From positions 1 to 8,651 of the forward strand of contig CADDZH010000149.1 in NCBI GenBank assembly GCA_902812455.1: 8,651 nt of DNA, read 5' to 3'. A program made the position numbers and the translations under genes. The notes beneath the pieces are model-generated. The model ran no database searches. It was given only the letters and a program-made list of their open reading frames with translations, and was not told the DNA's origin. Below, piece after piece: positions 6,097 to 8,651 of the stretch; position 1 is the stretch's first letter; each line of letters begins with the position of its first letter. The stretch comes from Chloroflexota bacterium (GTDB taxonomy: Bacteria; Chloroflexota; Ktedonobacteria; Ktedonobacterales; Ktedonobacteraceae).

Positions 6097-6164
6097 GCGC
6101 CAGACCAGCAGATAGGAAAGAGCGTCGTGAATACCGAGAATGGAAGGCAGGTAAAAAGAAATGA
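6015..6164 (+). pseudogene. C-terminal remnant of a BrnT-like toxin
   Basis: The phase that opens after a TAA at 6012-6014 and ends with the TGA at 6162-6164 has no ATG start. From about 6033 it reads ADKRLLVIILAPKG, then PGKYYPVSARPADRKERREY and REWKAGKKK. The order hydrophobic strand, glycine turn, strand, then SARPA-x-RKERR-x-Y matches the C-terminal half of BrnT-type RNase toxins, where I/V-S-x-R-x-A-x-x-x-E-R-x-x-Y is the conserved end. The N-terminal half of the fold (about 45 residues) is missing. The TGA overlaps the ATG of the RHH antitoxin gene (ATGA), the usual coupling of a BrnT/BrnA-type operon. The fragment overlaps the tail of the 5890 ORF in a different frame. It is probably inactive. 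Family assignment is from motif memory, with no search run. Confidence 0.65.
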
Positions 6165-6475
6165 ACGAGAAGGCAACATATAAAGGGCCAGAGTACCCTA
6201 CACAAGCGCACGGCTCGATTCCAGCATTCCATAGCTATGAAGAGGAAGCCGCTTTTTGGGATACTCATAGCACCGCTGACTTTACCGATGAAACTGAACC
6301 GGTCAAAGTGCGTGCGACCCGTGGACTTTCTGCGAATGTACAGGTGCGGTTTGATCCCGAAACTGATCACGAGCTGGAAGCGATAGCGCGTGAACGCGGT
6401 ATGAAGAAGGCCACGTTGATACGCACCTGGGTATTAGAACGACTCCGTCAGGATCATCATCGACAAGCCTCCTGA
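6161..6475 (+). CDS. ribbon-helix-helix (CopG/BrnA-like) antitoxin
   Basis: The 104-aa protein has two parts. The N-terminal part has IPAFHSYEEEAAFWDTH (20-36), of the kind found in RHH antitoxins paired with BrnT-like toxins, and likely contacts the toxin. The C-terminal part (about 57-97) is the RHH: strand SANVQVRF (57-64), helix DPETDHELEAIARERG, then MKKATLIRTWVLERL. It would dimerise, bind its own operator and neutralise the toxin. The start overlaps the stop of the toxin remnant (ATGA), and GGAAGGCAGG lies about 9 nt upstream. The cognate toxin is truncated here, so the antitoxin may now be orphaned or act in trans on a relative's toxin. Its N-terminus is closely matched by the convergent 60-aa gene at 6493-6675. 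Confidence 0.8.
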   Translation: MNEKATYKGPEYPTQAHGSIPAFHSYEEEAAFWDTHSTADFTDETEPVKVRATRGLSANVQVRFDPETDHELEAIARERGMKKATLIRTWVLERLRQDHHRQAS

Positions 6476-6492
6476 TCAACCCGAAGCATGAG

Positions 6493-6675
6493 TTACTTCG
6501 TATATCTGCGTCGAGGGCGTACCTGGACAGGAGTAAATTCCTCGTCAAATTCTGATGCGCCTGTATCGGTTTCATCCCACCAGTTAGCCTCTTCTTCATA
6601 ACTCTGAAATGCTGGAATAGGACCATGCGCTTGCGTGGGATATTTTGGCCCTTTGTAATCTGCCTGCTCACTCAT
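6493..6675 (-). CDS. 60-aa antitoxin-like protein without DNA-binding domain
   Basis: The first 34 residues match the RHH antitoxin at 26 positions, including YKGP, YPTQAHG, IPAF and SYEEEA followed by WD. After an acidic linker it ends at PVQVRPRRRYTK, where the antitoxin's PVKVRATRG leads into its RHH strand. The RHH domain is thus absent. Expression is well supported: GGAAGGAAGG lies about 9 nt before the ATG, behind a near-consensus promoter (6735-6763). It is convergent with the antitoxin gene, 17 bp between stops. It could bind the same toxin type without repressing the operon, or be a decoy or relic of an inverted duplication. The conserved coding, promoter and ribosome-binding site argue against simple decay. 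Confidence 0.75.
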   Translation of the reverse strand: MSEQADYKGPKYPTQAHGPIPAFQSYEEEANWWDETDTGASEFDEEFTPVQVRPRRRYTK

Positions 6676-6734
6676 GGGATGTACCTTCCTTCCAAATCCT
6701 ATAGCGACGTAATTCTGGGGAACCTGCGCGTTCG

Positions 6735-6763
6735 ATTATAGCGGGTTGAGCAGGGCTCGTCAA
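6735..6763 (-). promoter_or_regulatory. near-consensus sigma70-type promoter for the 60-aa gene
   Basis: On the minus strand, TTGACG (6758-6763) and TATAAT (6735-6740) are separated by exactly 17 bp, a mismatch of one base from the full consensus. Transcription would start near 6728, giving a leader of about 50 nt before the ATG at 6675. It is the strongest promoter-like sequence I found in the window. Confidence 0.75.
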
Positions 6764-6903
6764 TAAGGATGACGATATCGAATTTAAGACAAATCCCCTC
6801 GAAAACCCTCCTGAATCGCGTTCAAAAAAGGTAGAGCATTTTTACGGCTTGTTGGTTATAGGCATGGTATGCATTCAATCAGGTAGGTGAGAGGCGCGTA
6901 GAT

Positions 6904-8651
6904 ATGAAACTTCGTTCGTTGTATCCCGTTATTGTGGTTCCGTTGCTGGGTATCCTTGTAATCGGTGCGCTGTTATGGGCTTATATATCCTATAGCCATG
7001 CTACACCGGCAGATGGCGGGCGGCTCCTATTGCCGGATAATATCGGCACATTGACCAGTCAGAGCCGGGTGATTTCACAAATGCCGCCCGATCAGCAAAT
7101 GTCTCTCGCTATTGGGTTGAACCTGCGCAACCAGGCGAATCTCCTTTCCTATCTTCATGAGATCACCACTCCGCATTCCCCGATCTATCATCACTATTTG
7201 AATGTCCAGACCTTTGATGCCCTCTATGGCCCGCTGCCCTCCAGCGAGGCCGCGCTGGTCAACTATCTGGCTTCGCAGGGCCTCACCATTACGGCTACAT
7301 ACCCCAATCACCTGGTTGTGGATGTTCGCGGCACGGTGGCGCAGGTGGAGCAGGCCTTCCAGGTGCAGATCAATAACTATCTCTTGCCCAACGGGATTCA
7401 TTACTATGCCAATGCCAGCGCGCCATCGCTTCCAGGGTCAATAGCGCCGCTGGTTGCCTCTGTGGCGGGCCTGGACAATCTTGTGCACTATGGCCGCCTG
7501 CCACTGGCAAATGGCCAGGCCAAACCCACTTTTGCCTCGTCAGGCTCTTCTCCGGCTGCGATCACCTGTCCACAGCCGGGGCCGGCTAGCGTACCTACCT
7601 CTTATACACCGAACCAGATCGCCACTGCCTACAATTTCACGCAGCTCTATAACAACGGCAACCTGGGCGAAGGACAAGCGGTTGGCCTGCTCGAATTGGA
7701 TGGTTTCTCGCCCAACGATATCGCTCTCTACGCCTCCTGCTTTGGCGGTAAAAATGTGGCCATCCAGACCATCCCTGTCGATGGATATAATGGCCTGGCC
7801 GGCAGCAATGCTATCGAAGTGGAACTCGACATGGAGATGGTGCTGGGGCTTGCCCCTCGCCTCGCCTCGCTGCGAGTCTACGAAGCGTCGATCAATTCCC
7901 TGGCAGCCTATAACGATGCCTGGGCACACATTATCAGCGACCAGGTGCCTGTGGTTAGCACAAGCTGGGTGTTTTGTGAAGAGGGGCCGGGCATTTCGAA
8001 CGAGTTGCAGCAGGAAAATATCTTCTTCGAGACCGCCGCAGCGCAGGGACAGACGATCCTGGCGGCCAGCGGCGACCTGGGAGCGAACGGCTGCTATAAT
8101 CCGCAGACCGGCGCCAATCCCAATCCTGCCGTCGATGATCCGGCTTCACAGCCCTTTGTGACGGGTGTCGGCGGGACGACGCTGCGCATCAACGCGGACA
8201 ATACCTACCAGTCTGAGCAGGTCTGGAACGATCGCGCGATCAACGATGGAGCCAGCGGTGGGGGTGTCAGCCGGGTCTGGAGTATGCCGGCCTGGCAGCA
8301 AGGGCCGGGTGTGGCCAATGCCTATACTACGGGCTACCGGGAGGTGCCCGATGTCTCGATCAACGCCGACCCGCAGACCGGCTACGATATCTATTGCACT
8401 ACTGGTGGATGCGCGGGCAAGGGCTGGCAGGTTGTCGGCGGCACCTCGGCAGGCGCGCCTGCCTGGGCAGCGCTGGTGGCGCTGGCGAACGAGGCTTCAT
8501 TCAAGGCCAATGGCTACCAGCTTGGTTTTCTCAATCCGAGCCTCTATGGCATCAGTCATGGCGCGGCTGGCACCTCCTATGCTAGCGCCTTTCATGATGT
8601 TGTGCCTGTTCCAGGCGGCGTGAATAATAACGATTATGTCGGGAATAATGG
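6904..8651 (+). CDS. S53 family (sedolisin/kumamolisin-type) prepro-protease, cut off by the window end
   Basis: The frame is open for 582 codons to the right edge. A hydrophobic segment (about 8-30) is a signal peptide or membrane anchor, with SHA-TPA as a possible cleavage site. Residues ~55-195 form the kumamolisin-type activation prodomain (HSPIYHHYLN, LYGPLPSSEAAL, VEQAFQVQINNY). A Ser/Pro-rich linker leads to the catalytic domain, opening YTPNQIATAYNF (234-245). The serine-carboxyl set is complete: E305 and D309 in EVELD, oxyanion D391 in ASGDLG, and nucleophile S515 in GGTSAGAP. Family enzymes are exported, acid-active endopeptidases that mature by self-cleavage. Six cysteines (222, 279, 358, 397, 498, 503) fall after the prodomain. 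The HDVVPVPGG segment (564-571) may begin the calcium site, whose remainder lies outside. GAGAGG sits about 9 nt before the ATG. Confidence 0.93.
   Translation, partial: MKLRSLYPVIVVPLLGILVIGALLWAYISYSHATPADGGRLLLPDNIGTLTSQSRVISQMPPDQQMSLAIGLNLRNQANLLSYLHEITTPHSPIYHHYLNVQTFDALYGPLPSSEAALVNYLASQGLTITATYPNHLVVDVRGTVAQVEQAFQVQINNYLLPNGIHYYANASAPSLPGSIAPLVASVAGLDNLVHYGRLPLANGQAKPTFASSGSSPAAITCPQPGPASVPTSYTPNQIATAYNFTQLYNNGNLGEGQAVGLLELDGFSPNDIALYASCFGGKNVAIQTIPVDGYNGLAGSNAIEVELDMEMVLGLAPRLASLRVYEASINSLAAYNDAWAHIISDQVPVVSTSWVFCEEGPGISNELQQENIFFETAAAQGQTILAASGDLGANGCYNPQTGANPNPAVDDPASQPFVTGVGGTTLRINADNTYQSEQVWNDRAINDGASGGGVSRVWSMPAWQQGPGVANAYTTGYREVPDVSINADPQTGYDIYCTTGGCAGKGWQVVGGTSAGAPAWAALVALANEASFKANGYQLGFLNPSLYGISHGAAGTSYASAFHDVVPVPGGVNNNDYVGNN

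Noticed and set aside
6482..6500. CGAAG/CTTCG hairpin between the convergent antitoxin and 60-aa genes as a terminator
   Set aside because: Only a 5-bp stem with a 9-nt loop and no T-run.
7454..8161. 235-aa open frame (and 8165-8623) on the + strand inside the protease region
   Set aside because: It is a shadow of the S53 protease frame. The composition is Arg/Pro/Ser-rich and unstructured, while the frame from 6904 carries all catalytic motifs.
1..8651. CRISPR array, tRNA or rRNA genes
   Set aside because: No regularly spaced short repeats with unique spacers, and no tRNA or rRNA signature sequences were recognised on either strand.

Overview
The window looks like chromosomal DNA of a Ktedonobacteria-type Chloroflexota, i.e. 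a large, repeat-rich genome. This is an inference from three things: the style of the proteins, the many palindromic and TIR-bounded intergenic repeats, and a secreted S53 (kumamolisin-type) protease. No rRNA, tRNA or CRISPR is visible, and taxonomy cannot be proven from this piece alone.

Layout. 1-140: a GC-rich interspersed repeat (the tail of one unit plus a full unit). 156-578 (+): an uncharacterised 140-aa basic protein, convergent with 586-1266 (-), a 226-aa protein resembling a tandem antibiotic-biosynthesis-monooxygenase (dimeric alpha/beta barrel) protein. 1286-1450: two adjacent hairpin-rich repeat elements. 1468-3418 (-): a housekeeping cluster transcribed yebC > ruvC > ruvA, coding for a YebC/TACO1 protein, the Holliday-junction resolvase and the Holliday-junction-binding subunit. 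ruvB is not in the window. 3419-3894: a promoter region and a TIR-bounded repeat. 3895-4608 (-): an alpha/beta hydrolase with a complete Ser-Asp-His triad and a plausible promoter. 4630-5245: a mosaic of two repeat families, one shared with 3531-3681 and the other with 27-140. 5353-5871 (+): a GNAT acetyltransferase.

5890-6675 is the most unusual stretch. A 68-aa ORF overlaps, in another frame, an unannotated 44-49 codon reading frame that looks like the C-terminal half of a BrnT-type toxin. That frame ends in a TGA overlapping the ATG of an intact ribbon-helix-helix (CopG/BrnA-like) antitoxin (6161-6475). Facing it tail to tail, behind a near-consensus promoter, is a 60-aa gene (6493-6675, -). 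It matches the antitoxin's N-terminal segment at 26 of its first 34 residues but has no DNA-binding domain. The simplest reading is a toxin-antitoxin locus in which the toxin lost its N-terminal half through a deletion that joined it to another gene fragment, while the antitoxin and an antitoxin-like half-protein survive.

6904-8651 (+): a prepro S53 protease with the full E/D/D/S catalytic set, running off the right edge. The yebC-ruvC-ruvA genes plausibly share one transcript. The acetyltransferase may be co-transcribed with the toxin remnant and antitoxin. The remaining genes appear independent.
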